From Coraliomargarita sinensis (GTDB lineage Bacteria; Verrucomicrobiota; Verrucomicrobiia; Opitutales; Coraliomargaritaceae), in contig NZ_QHJQ01000004.1 in assembly GCF_003185655.1 (NCBI RefSeq), positions 124,001 through 188,000 of the forward strand: a stretch of 64,000 nucleotides of DNA, given 5' to 3'. The translations under genes and the position numbers were made by a program. The notes below the pieces were generated by a model. That model was not told the DNA's origin. It did not search any database and was given only the letters and a program-made list of their open reading frames with translations. How positions within the stretch are numbered: position 1 is the first letter of the stretch; each line of letters begins with the position of its first letter. Shown here in pieces: positions 53,014-60,691 of this stretch.

Positions 53014-54090
53014 ATGAAAAATTCATCTGCTGCCACAGAGAAAGAGAACACGCCTGAGTTTGTTCGGGTTGCTGAGTGTCTGTATCGGAATACTTCATCG
53101 GGTCGTTATTACGCTTTGGTTAAGCGAAGCGGTAGACAAATTAGAAAAAGCCTTAAGACTCAAGACAGAAAACTCGCTGAACGTCGACTAAAGGAATTTC
53201 ATGCCAGTATTGGGCGAACTGACGTCGACAGCGGCTCACGCCAAATCCAATTTGAGGAGCTTGGGCAGCAATGGCTGGAAGTCCATAATGCGAGCCTTAA
53301 ACCCTCCTCGGCAGATCGAAATGAACGCTGTTTCAAGCAACTGCTCCCCTACTTCAAAGGCTCCCGTGTGGCCGATATCAGGAGAGCCGATTGTCAGACG
53401 TGGGAAGTGAAGCGCGGCAAGCATCTGAATAGCTCGACCTACAATAAGGAAATGGAGGTCCTAAAGGGCATTCTCGAATACGGGATTGAGCGCGGCGTCA
53501 TTCTCGAAAATCCGGCCAACATTCTAAAGCGGCGCAGGATTCAATCCAAAGCTATCGTCATTCCCACGCATGAGGAATTCGAAAAGCTGCTCGCAGGGAT
53601 CGCCAAGCTCGACGGGAGAGCCAAAGAAGCGGCCAACCTCGTGCAGCTGCTCGCCTACTCCGGAATGCGTCTGGGGGAAGCAATCAATATCCAGTGGAAC
53701 GAAGTCGATTTTAAGAAAGGTCGTTTCACTGTTTCCGGCGGTGAGGTCGGGACCAAAAACCATGAAACCCGAATTGTCCCACTTTTCCCCAGGCTGAAAG
53801 AATTTCTAAAAAAGCTCTACCATCAGAAGCAACCGCAGGGCGGCGAAAAGATCATCGGAATTGAAAGCGCAAAAAAAGCCCTGATTGCCTCCTGCAAAAG
53901 CCAAAATCTCCCGCATTTCACCCATCACTGCATGCGGCATTATTTTGTTAGTAACGCCATAGAGAAAGGAATCGACTTTAAAACGATTGCCGCTTGGGTA
54001 GGCCATAAGGATGGCGGACTGCTGGTTGCCAAAACCTATGGGCACTTAAGAGATACTCATTCCTTTGAAATGGCGAAGTTAATGACATGA
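53014..54090 (+). CDS. int: Tyrosine recombinase (integrase)
   Basis: The ATG at 53014 gives 358 aa; an earlier in-frame start would overlap the arm-type sites. The N-terminal part (VRVAECLYRNTSSGRYYALV) is an arm-binding-like domain, and residues 80-165 are the core-binding SAM-like domain. The catalytic residues are visible: Arg219 in YSGMRLGEA, His305-x-x-Arg308 in HHCMRHY, His331 in WVGHKD and Tyr342 in KTYGHL. It mediates insertion into tRNA-Met. The stop overlaps the next gene (ATGA). Confidence 0.93.
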   Translation: MKNSSAATEKENTPEFVRVAECLYRNTSSGRYYALVKRSGRQIRKSLKTQDRKLAERRLKEFHASIGRTDVDSGSRQIQFEELGQQWLEVHNASLKPSSADRNERCFKQLLPYFKGSRVADIRRADCQTWEVKRGKHLNSSTYNKEMEVLKGILEYGIERGVILENPANILKRRRIQSKAIVIPTHEEFEKLLAGIAKLDGRAKEAANLVQLLAYSGMRLGEAINIQWNEVDFKKGRFTVSGGEVGTKNHETRIVPLFPRLKEFLKKLYHQKQPQGGEKIIGIESAKKALIASCKSQNLPHFTHHCMRHYFVSNAIEKGIDFKTIAAWVGHKDGGLLVAKTYGHLRDTHSFEMAKLMT

Positions 54091-54761
54091 CAGATATTGA
54101 TGATGAGCAAATACCAGAATGGTATGCAAAGAACCTGATAAAGCTATCAAACGCGCTTTTAGCATATGCGGTCGAAAAGAATAAGGTCCAAGGTCTTGTG
54201 GCTGACACCAGAACTTACACCTATCCAGAGGGCTCATGGCAAGAAAAGGCCTGCATCAGCCTTTCAAAAACAATGTTTCGTGGCCTATCGGCAAAGAAGT
54301 TAAACAAAGAATCTGCGCACTATAGATTGGGCTACGTTGAGGGCTTCTTGGAAAGTTGTTTTAGCGCAATGGCGGGCTGTGAAATAAGCGAATCAGATGG
54401 CAAGGAAAGTGCGCTCCTCGAAATCTTGAATCCAGCCAGTGAAGAAGATGACGAAATTAGAACTAAGCAACTCGAGCAATTCAAAGATCAGAGTAAATTA
54501 GCTCAAAAGCACGAGCATGCAGAGGGTTACGCAAACGGCTTAAAGTCATTCCTAGTCGATGAGGAAACGCTTCGATACGATTCAGACAGTTCAATGGCAT
54601 ACTTCTATATGCTGTTATTTGAGGATCAGATTAAACTTTGGAAGTCATGGAAAGAATTTCACGATTTTATCTCAGAGTTTGTTGAGGGGTATTCGGGAGA
54701 AAATAGATTCGATGCCTGCAAAAAAATGGGACAGTCAATTGGCTTCAGCCCGAATTCATAA
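54087..54761 (+). CDS. Hypothetical acidic helical protein
   Basis: I do not recognise this 224-residue protein. It is acidic and mainly helical, without signal peptide or membrane segment (IKLSNALLAYAVEKNKVQGL near the start, QIKLWKSWKEFHDFISEFVE near the end). Its start overlaps the integrase stop by 4 bp (ATGA), so it is translationally coupled to int and could be a recombination-control factor or a host-interaction protein. Confidence 0.65.
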   Translation: MTDIDDEQIPEWYAKNLIKLSNALLAYAVEKNKVQGLVADTRTYTYPEGSWQEKACISLSKTMFRGLSAKKLNKESAHYRLGYVEGFLESCFSAMAGCEISESDGKESALLEILNPASEEDDEIRTKQLEQFKDQSKLAQKHEHAEGYANGLKSFLVDEETLRYDSDSSMAYFYMLLFEDQIKLWKSWKEFHDFISEFVEGYSGENRFDACKKMGQSIGFSPNS

Positions 54762-54843
54762 AGTGTGCCAATAATTCGGGAGAAGTTCAGCCGATTGAAC
54801 TCCCGATACAGTTGAACGAATAAGGGCTATTGTCTGCGGCGTC

Positions 54844-55047
54844 ATGAAGACCGCAGACCAAACAAACACATTCCGCCTTGCCTACACCCGCAAGGAAACC
54901 GCTGAAATCCTCGGCATTTCGGCTCCATCCGTAGACCGTCTCACGAAGCGCGGCCTACTGCGTCCTTCAAGGGCCACTCGTCGACCCCTCTACTCAAAGA
55001 CCGAAATTGAGCGTTTCTTGCGTGAAACTTCGGAGGTGATCGGATGA
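54844..55047 (+). CDS. Excisionase-like HTH protein
   Basis: This 67-residue protein is essentially one MerR/excisionase-type winged helix (YTRKETAEILGISAPSVDRL, then a PLYSKTEIERFL wing). Such proteins act as recombination directionality factors or as regulators of replication genes. Its position between the integrase and the replication module fits both. Confidence 0.75.
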   Translation: MKTADQTNTFRLAYTRKETAEILGISAPSVDRLTKRGLLRPSRATRRPLYSKTEIERFLRETSEVIG

Positions 55048-55072
55048 AGGGCCCAAGTAGGCAGAGGGAGAA

Positions 55073-55138
55073 ACCGCCCTACCCCTCAAGGCAAGGCCAC
55101 TCCAAGCTGTGCTTGGCTAGTGTCCTCCGCTGGGCGGT
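55073..55138. other. Nested inverted repeats, candidate replication origin
   Basis: An outer arm pair ACCGCCC (55073-55079) / GGGCGGT (55132-55138) encloses GGCCACT/AGTGTCC (one mismatch) and a perfect hairpin CCAAGC-tgt-GCTTGG (55102-55116). It lies 70 bp upstream of the HUH initiator gene, a usual place for a double-strand origin with a nick site in a cruciform. Confidence 0.5.
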
Positions 55139-55207
55139 GTCCGAATCCGCGCCAGCCGTCTATCAACTTTATTGTTTTCCACCAAACTCTCAAAGGGAGA
55201 TAGCGCA

Positions 55208-56041
55208 ATGAGCCTAACCTATCTAAAACCTTACGTCCCGGCTTCGTGGTTCCATCCTTTGGGGATTCACAAGGTTCTTAAACGATTCTGGCATCGACTC
55301 CCGAATGTCGCCGGCTGCTTGTTTGTGACCTTCACAATAGATCGGGAAGCCATGCGCGCCCTGGGTTACGGCCCATCCGAAGCTTTCGACCTTACGCGCG
55401 ACCGTATACGCCGGATTTTTTACCTGCTACGCAAGGGCGTAGAATGGAACGGTATCATCTACCGAATACCCGAAGCCTACTGCACAAAGGTCGAATTCCA
55501 CGCCGATGAAGAAGGCTGGCCCCATTTTCACTGCATCTGGCTCACACGCCGATTCATTCCCGCCGAACTCCTCGCCCACCTTTGGAGCTATGGTCGAACC
55601 AACGTCAAGCGGATCACAAACGACGATTTTCACTACCTCCTGAAATACGTCTGCAAGTCCAGCCGTGTCCCCGAGTGGGTGCAGGATCGCGAACGCATGC
55701 GAATCTTTCAGCCGTCAAAGGGCTTTTTAATTTCTGAGGACAAGCCCGCTAAAGAAGAATCAGTACCTACTGGGAAAAAGCGCCCAGTGTCTACCATCCG
55801 CGAACGCCTCCACAAGTGGTCATGTACAGCTACGATTGTCACTGAGGATGAGAACGAGCCTTTCGACAGAGTAAGGCAAGTATCCCTCTACAAACCTTTT
55901 CAGGAAATTTTCGACCGCCTCGTTTACGCCGCTGCGGTGGCTGGTCGATACTTAGGAAGCGGCAAAATCCAAATAAACAGAAAGGAACAGTTATATCCAT
56001 GGCTGACATATCAAAACCAACACGTATCACTTCCCGATTGA
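55208..56041 (+). CDS. rep: HUH rolling-circle replication initiator
   Basis: The ATG at 55208 has a good ribosome site (AGGGAGA, 8 bp upstream) and gives 277 aa. Motif I is LFVTFTID (residues 38-45). The metal-binding HUH motif is GWPHFHCIWL with His106 and His108. The catalytic motif is FHYLLKYVCKSS, with Tyr143 or Tyr147 as nucleophile, the YxxKYxxK type seen in ssDNA phages (microviruses, inoviruses) and some plasmids. The protein should nick an origin and start rolling-circle replication. It overlaps the next gene by 43 bp. Confidence 0.82.
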   Translation: MSLTYLKPYVPASWFHPLGIHKVLKRFWHRLPNVAGCLFVTFTIDREAMRALGYGPSEAFDLTRDRIRRIFYLLRKGVEWNGIIYRIPEAYCTKVEFHADEEGWPHFHCIWLTRRFIPAELLAHLWSYGRTNVKRITNDDFHYLLKYVCKSSRVPEWVQDRERMRIFQPSKGFLISEDKPAKEESVPTGKKRPVSTIRERLHKWSCTATIVTEDENEPFDRVRQVSLYKPFQEIFDRLVYAAAVAGRYLGSGKIQINRKEQLYPWLTYQNQHVSLPD

Positions 56042-56334
56042 CCGAAAACGGTCTATTCATTCGCGGGGTGGTCATCTCAAACAGCGCCCGCAAGATCACC
56101 AAAAAAGACGGTGGTATTCTGGCACTCGTAAAACACGAACTCGCCCTGCAGCCAGGTGTTGCGGTGCTTGAACGCTTCCTCGACCCAAAGGACAACCCAG
56201 AAGTCGAGATTAACGGTGATGAAGTCACCAAATATCCCGAATTGAAAGCCTTCCAACCTGTCTCGGTCAAAGCGACACGGATTCAGGAGCGTAACGGCCA
56301 GATTTCATCTTCCTCATGGGAAATCGTAGATTAG
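55999..56334 (+). CDS. Small ssDNA-binding-like protein
   Basis: This protein of 111 aa has a beta-rich pattern (TRITSRLTENGLFIRGVVIS, FQPVSVKATRIQERNG) consistent with an OB-type fold. Filamentous phages carry a small ssDNA-binding protein (gpV) right after the initiator, and this gene sits in that position, with a start (ribosome site AAAGGAA) inside the rep gene. The assignment relies on context and fold pattern, not on a recognised motif. Confidence 0.5.
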   Translation: MADISKPTRITSRLTENGLFIRGVVISNSARKITKKDGGILALVKHELALQPGVAVLERFLDPKDNPEVEINGDEVTKYPELKAFQPVSVKATRIQERNGQISSSSWEIVD

Positions 56335-56355
56335 GGAAAATACTAAGATAAAAAG

Positions 56356-56400
56356 GGCCCGATGGTGGACGCGCGAGAGCGCGGCCGCTATCGGGCCTTT
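56356..56400 (+). terminator. Strong GC-rich hairpin terminator
   Basis: GGCCCGAT/ATCGGGCC forms the outer stem, an inner GCGC/GCGC stem follows, and TTTT comes after. It lies 22 bp after the ssDNA-binding-like gene and separates the replication module from the cargo. In single-stranded form it could also serve as a packaging or lagging-strand hairpin. Confidence 0.75.
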
Positions 56401-56506
56401 TCCTTGTTTACACAGTTAATAACTGTCCATCTTAGACAAAACCCTGCTCATTAACATCGATATTACCTTTGAGCTGTTCAAAAACGGGAAATAATATCAT
56501 TGCTAT

Positions 56507-56512
56507 TATAAT
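56507..56512 (+). promoter_or_regulatory. Possible -10 box of the cargo operon
   Basis: A perfect TATAAT lies 47 bp upstream of the DUF4062 gene in an AT-rich stretch. No good -35 hexamer is found at 17 bp, so the call is weak. Confidence 0.35.
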
Positions 56513-56558
56513 ACGTTAGGGAAAAGAATTTAATAGAACCCAAACATCTTAAAATATT

Positions 56559-57593
56559 ATGGAAGAACGAAAAAAATACCAAGTGTTCGTCAGTTCGACC
56601 TATGAAGACCTTCAGCCTGAGCGTCAGGAGATTATGCATGCCTTGCTTGAACTTGATTGTATACCTTCTGGCATGGAATTGTTTCCGGCTGCAAACGAAG
56701 ATCAATGGACTCTAATTAAGGGAGTCATTGATGATAGCGATTATTACATTGTTATCATAGGTGGTCGCTATGGCTCAGTTGGTCCAGGAGGAATCAGTTA
56801 CACAGAAATGGAGTACCGCTATGCAGTTGAGCAAGGAAAACCGGTCATCGCTTTTCTGCACAAGGACCCGGATTCGCTAGAAAAAAGAAAGACCGAGACA
56901 TCAAAGAAAGGACAAAAAGCACTCGAAGCGTTTAGAGATCTGTGTAAAACACGTATGTGTAAATTTTGGGAGACCCCACAAGAATTGGGATCAATAGTAA
57001 GTCGCAGTCTGATTATGCTTCAAAAGAAACACCCAGGTATTGGCTGGATTAGAGGCGACGCAGTTGCCTCTAAAGAAGCATCAAAAGAAATTTTGGATCT
57101 CAGACTGAAGATAGAAGATTTAAATAAAGAATTAGAGAAAGTTACGACACACGCTCCTGCTGGATCAGAAAAGCTGGAGCAAGGCGACGATGAATTCGGA
57201 ATTTCAATTCATTTTCAAGCTAGTGACGATGAACATAATAATTACAGATGTCGGATTACTGTTAAAGAAGCGTGGGACGACATATTTTATATCATCTCGC
57301 CACTGATGATCCACGAAGCTACCGATCTGCAACTCAAGCGAAGGCTAAATGAAACTTATTCGAAGATTGCAGCCACCAAGGCAAAAAAGGATAAAAATTT
57401 TAAAGATCTGAAAAGATACAGGAATTTCGAAATAGATTCTGACAATTACGAAACTATAAAGATTCAACTAAGAGCACTTGGTTTGATTACTCAAAGTATC
57501 AAACAAAGGAGCGTTAAGGACACCGCTTCATATTGGAAATTAACACCATACGGAGACTCTGTAATGGTAAGACTCAGAGCCATTGAAAAATAA
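56559..57593 (+). CDS. DUF4062 (TIR-like) domain protein
   Basis: This protein of 344 aa begins with YQVFVSSTYEDLQPERQEIM and continues with LFPAANEDQWTLIKGVIDDS, YIVIIGGRYGS and SYTEMEYRYAVEQGKPVIAF, which together define DUF4062, a Rossmann-like family related to TIR/SLOG nucleotide-sensing domains. A coiled coil (about 170-200) and a C-terminal winged-helix-like part (LGLITQSIKQRS, LTPYGDSVMVRLR) follow. Members occur in defence islands as sensor or effector subunits. It is the first gene of an AT-rich four-gene cargo block. Confidence 0.8.
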   Translation: MEERKKYQVFVSSTYEDLQPERQEIMHALLELDCIPSGMELFPAANEDQWTLIKGVIDDSDYYIVIIGGRYGSVGPGGISYTEMEYRYAVEQGKPVIAFLHKDPDSLEKRKTETSKKGQKALEAFRDLCKTRMCKFWETPQELGSIVSRSLIMLQKKHPGIGWIRGDAVASKEASKEILDLRLKIEDLNKELEKVTTHAPAGSEKLEQGDDEFGISIHFQASDDEHNNYRCRITVKEAWDDIFYIISPLMIHEATDLQLKRRLNETYSKIAATKAKKDKNFKDLKRYRNFEIDSDNYETIKIQLRALGLITQSIKQRSVKDTASYWKLTPYGDSVMVRLRAIEK

Positions 57594-57596
57594 GAA

Positions 57597-57663
57597 AGCC
57601 AACCAGACGAGTGAGGCAACTGCGTTTGCTCCCGCTGACTTGCACCTCCTCTCGACGTTGGGT
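57597..57663. repeat. attC-like imperfect palindrome
   Basis: The gap after the DUF4062 gene ends in GTTGGGT (57657-57663), a perfect match to the integron R' core GTTRRRY. Complementary CCAAC lies at 57599-57603. Further pairs CGAG/CTCG and GAGG/CCTC lie inside, with unpaired bases between, as in attC sites. The R'' box has one mismatch. Confidence 0.4.
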
Positions 57664-57669
57664 AATCAA

Positions 57670-58296
57670 ATGAACTCATTTCAAACATTTCTAGACGTCC
57701 TGAGCCAGATCTTAACGCTGTTTGCACTGATCTGCGCAGGACTAGCCTTTGTGTTCAAAGAGGGAATAAAAGCTTACTTTAAGAAAATCGTCACTGACAC
57801 AACTCTTGAGAAGAAAAAGCAAATTGATGAAGACCTTGAAATCCACAAGAATCGCCTAGTGGGTGACCTTGAAAGACTAAAGTATCAAATTGAACTAGAA
57901 AAGCAGCTCGAATTTAAGATCCTCGATGCGAGAGTGGAGGCGTATAATGGTTTGATCTCTGCATATTTTGATGCGTATCAGGAGCTGATTAGATTTAATG
58001 CTCAACAGAATAAATACCCTGAAATTCGAGATCAGCTTATAGATAAACTCCTAGAGCATTTCGAACGCATGAACGATGCTTGGAAAGGGAATCAACTCTT
58101 TGTAACAGAAGAGATGAATCATAACCTTGTAATGGTAGACGTGCATCTAAGAGGTTTTTACAACCGAATAGTTAAAGGGCAGCAGACTATCGAAAAAGAA
58201 GAATGGGATGCACTCATTCACGAGTTCGGCGTTTTGAAAAATCTAATGAATGAAGAGCTAAAGCAGACTGCAAAGAAGACCAACCAGGGTGAGTAG
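57670..58296 (+). CDS. Membrane-anchored coiled-coil protein
   Basis: The ATG at 57670 (MNSFQTFLDVL) gives 208 aa. A single transmembrane helix (ILTLFALICAGLAFVF) is followed by a long charged coiled coil (LEKKKQIDEDLEIHKNRLVG to EKQLEFKILDARVEAYNGLI) and a helical C-terminus. It has no enzymatic motif. It may act as a membrane platform or partner of the neighbouring DUF4062 and SLATT proteins. No family is recognised with confidence. Confidence 0.68.
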   Translation: MNSFQTFLDVLSQILTLFALICAGLAFVFKEGIKAYFKKIVTDTTLEKKKQIDEDLEIHKNRLVGDLERLKYQIELEKQLEFKILDARVEAYNGLISAYFDAYQELIRFNAQQNKYPEIRDQLIDKLLEHFERMNDAWKGNQLFVTEEMNHNLVMVDVHLRGFYNRIVKGQQTIEKEEWDALIHEFGVLKNLMNEELKQTAKKTNQGE

Positions 58297-58372
58297 ACAA
58301 CCCGAGTGACGCGCCAGAAAATTCTAAAAACCATTTGCACGACTAAACCCACAGGTCGGGTCGTCTATCACC
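58288..58372. repeat. Imperfect palindrome after the coiled-coil gene
   Basis: The arms at 58288-58305 and 58356-58372 match with one bulged base and one mismatch (GGTGAgTAGACaACCCGA). They overlap the 3' end of the coiled-coil gene. The sequence CCAACCAG just before the left arm is shared with the attC-like site after the DUF4062 gene. Confidence 0.6.
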
Positions 58373-58388
58373 TACGTCTATGTAAGAA

Positions 58389-59366
58389 ATGCCTCGCCCA
58401 CCAAAACTCACAGACACTCAAAAAAGAAGACTTTCGGTTTTAGAACCAAAACTGAGGCGTTGTGCTCGCATTGGCGACCTTGAGTTAGCAAAAGAAATCT
58501 GTGTTGATCTTCAGAGAATACTCAGACCAACTGGGCATTTAGCACGGCTATATCAGAACAAGAATTACATGTTCGAGGCTGCTATGGAAGCTGGCGAGCT
58601 CTCGTTCGCAAAAGATGGATTTAGTGGAATTCGCAAGTCAGCTAATGAGGGAACTCGTGTATATCTCGAAGCAAGTGCACTTCTGTCAATTTGCTATCTA
58701 CGTGAGACAAACTTCGAGTCTGCGAAACCACTGATTTCAGAAGTCCTTAGTGACGAGACCTCAATTACTTCTGTTCAGGGACGGCGTGATTTTCGTAGAC
58801 GAGTTATCGAGCGCTTCAACGAAGAAGGGGCACTCGCGACCCTAAAGATGGTCGGAACAGACAAACTCGAAGGTCATAAGCTTGAAGAGGACGCGGGACG
58901 AGTCGTTGCGACTCAAAATGAAGATGAGATTTTCGAGAATTTCGGAAGCTCTGTACCTCAGAGAACGATTCAATTTTTATATGAGATCGATTCGTACTCT
59001 CATAAGCAACTCCCAGGCAGTGAACAGAAATTGCTGCCCAGCCCTGAAGAGAAAACTCAGAAGAAAGAAGTTGGAAGGACACTATTCTCTGCAGTCCGTA
59101 GAGTTCTGTGGAAATCACTCTGCGACAAAGAATCCGACATTTATAAGGTTTGGTTTAACGAGGGAATGGGAGCTGTTTTGAACAAGAAATATATTGGTGG
59201 AGCTGTCGCGGCGGCATTGGCCGGATTGGGGATAGGCATTCATGCTCTGGGGGTTGCAGCAACAGCACTTATTATAAAACTAGGAATTGAAGTATACTGC
59301 GAGAGTTTTGCCCCAGAGGATATTATGTCATCTCGCAGGGTCAGGAAAAACTCAAAGAAGAGCTAA
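58389..59366 (+). CDS. Helical protein with hydrophobic C-terminal hairpin
   Basis: I do not recognise this 325-residue protein. The first 150 residues are charged and helical, perhaps TPR-like (LRRCARIGDLELAKEICVDL, YLEASALLSICYLRETNFES). Near the C-terminus a Gly/Ala-rich hydrophobic segment (IGGAVAAALAGLGIGIHALG, then VAATALIIKLGIEVYCESFA) could form one or two membrane helices, followed by a basic tail. The layout resembles a sensor with a membrane-active effector end. The gene is AT-rich like its neighbours. Confidence 0.65.
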   Translation: MPRPPKLTDTQKRRLSVLEPKLRRCARIGDLELAKEICVDLQRILRPTGHLARLYQNKNYMFEAAMEAGELSFAKDGFSGIRKSANEGTRVYLEASALLSICYLRETNFESAKPLISEVLSDETSITSVQGRRDFRRRVIERFNEEGALATLKMVGTDKLEGHKLEEDAGRVVATQNEDEIFENFGSSVPQRTIQFLYEIDSYSHKQLPGSEQKLLPSPEEKTQKKEVGRTLFSAVRRVLWKSLCDKESDIYKVWFNEGMGAVLNKKYIGGAVAAALAGLGIGIHALGVAATALIIKLGIEVYCESFAPEDIMSSRRVRKNSKKS

Positions 59367-59437
59367 AAAACGGTGGTATCAATTTCGTTACGGCTCAGCC
59401 TCTACTCCATGCATACACCTCTACGCAGCAGAATAAC

Positions 59438-60130
59438 ATGAATAAAGAAGCAAGCACAACTGAAAGCCCAATTCCGAACTACGTTGCTGATAACGACTGG
59501 GAAAAGGAACTAAACTACAAGACATGGGTAACCAAGGCTGCTAGATTCCAAGCAAACAAGCGACTTTTGGAGACACACAAATTGTCGTCTATAACTATCA
59601 GTGTTTTGTCGTGTTGCCTAATAATCGCAGCGTCACTTCCTATCTATGTTGGAAACGCAAGTTTACCTTTTCCATCCTATTGGATGAATTTTCTGATTAC
59701 ATCTATTGCAGTATTAGTGCTTGTATTTACCCAGATAGAATCTTCGTCGCACTATAACCTAGAAGCGCATAAATTTCATACGAATGCACTCAAGATCGCG
59801 AATATATACAATGAACTACGAATCGCTAAACATATCGAGGATGACAAAGAGCGCTTTGAGGCAATTATCTCGTTAACTCGGAAATATGAAGCAGTCCTGG
59901 CAGAATGCGAAAATCATGATCCAATAGATTATGCTATCAGTAAGACGAAGAAATCTGAATACTTTACTCTAACCGAAAAAGAGAAGAAGGAAATTTTCAA
60001 AGAGTATGACTGGAAGGTTCGAAAAAAGTATCATATCCTCATAGGAGCAGTTACACTATTTACACTCGTACTTACCGCAGCAGTCATTCTCTCTCCGGTA
60101 ATCTCTGAGGTCATGCCCGATGCTAACTAG
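59438..60130 (+). CDS. SLATT-type 2TM effector-like protein
   Basis: This protein of 230 aa has the SLATT pattern. It starts with an amphipathic helix with W and R (YKTWVTKAARFQANKRLLET), followed by two transmembrane helices (SITISVLSCCLIIAASLPIY and NFLITSIAVLVLVFTQIESS) and helical YNLEAHKFHTNALKIANIYN. A third hydrophobic helix is near the C-terminus (YHILIGAVTLFTLVLTAAVI). SLATT domains are predicted pore-forming effectors in nucleotide-second-messenger conflict systems (SMODS and SLOG associated). Here the partner would be the DUF4062 protein three genes upstream. Confidence 0.75.
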   Translation: MNKEASTTESPIPNYVADNDWEKELNYKTWVTKAARFQANKRLLETHKLSSITISVLSCCLIIAASLPIYVGNASLPFPSYWMNFLITSIAVLVLVFTQIESSSHYNLEAHKFHTNALKIANIYNELRIAKHIEDDKERFEAIISLTRKYEAVLAECENHDPIDYAISKTKKSEYFTLTEKEKKEIFKEYDWKVRKKYHILIGAVTLFTLVLTAAVILSPVISEVMPDAN

Positions 60131-60446
60131 GCACAGGTGGTAACGCCATAAGGAGGACACCCTTCGACTTTAATCCCTTGCTCTAGCCTGAAAACCTGTA
60201 ACCCGAAAGTTGTCACCTTAACCGTTAGTGAGTCAAAATTGTAATACAAATTTAACCCGTTGGCGCTTTTCTCTTCCCTTGCTCTATAATAGTAACCCTT
60301 TTTGTAACCCCGTTTCAAAATTTGGGACTTTTCGGGATAATTCAGGATAACAGGCCGAAATCAAAAAAGTGTCTAAGTGCTTGATTGCGTGACACTAGAT
60401 GACTCGCGATAACTCGCGCAAACTATTGGTGATTAACGACTTAGCG
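60131..60446. other. Right end of the integrative element, no gene
   Basis: No coding frame is convincing. TGTAACCC (60197-60204, 60303-60310) and AGTAACCC (60291-60298) repeat the arm-type motif seen beside the integrase, so this is probably the second integrase-binding arm. Confidence 0.55.
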
Positions 60447-60489
<43 letters not shown>

Positions 60490-60637
60490 GAGGAAAAGGG
60501 ATAGGTGCTTTGCTGCGCACGTCCATACTTTTCCGCAAATAACTCATCAAAATACTGCCAGCGCTTACCATTTCCCTTCTGCGAGAGGTTAACACATGTA
60601 ACCGATAGATGTAACCCAACCGGAATTTTGCCAAAAA
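60490..60637. other. Gap right of the attachment site with extra arm-type motifs
   Basis: No gene is supported. TGTAACC(G/C) lies at 60597-60603 and 60610-60617, 13 bp apart as in the pair next to the integrase at the other end. Confidence 0.5.
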
Positions 60638-60667
60638 TTAAGGCCACTTCCGGAAAAGTGGCCTTAA
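60638..60667 (-). terminator. Terminator of the TlpA-like gene
   Basis: A 12-bp perfect stem TTAAGGCCACTT/AAGTGGCCTTAA is followed on the minus strand by TTTTT, 24 bp beyond the stop of the thioredoxin-like gene. Confidence 0.9.
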
Positions 60668-60691
60668 GTGAAATTTAATGGTGTTTCGTAT

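Noticed and set aside
57583..57669. N-terminal extension of the coiled-coil protein from a TTG
   Set aside because: The extra residues are a read-through of the attC-like palindrome and the frame overlaps the DUF4062 stop; the ATG at 57670 is a better start.
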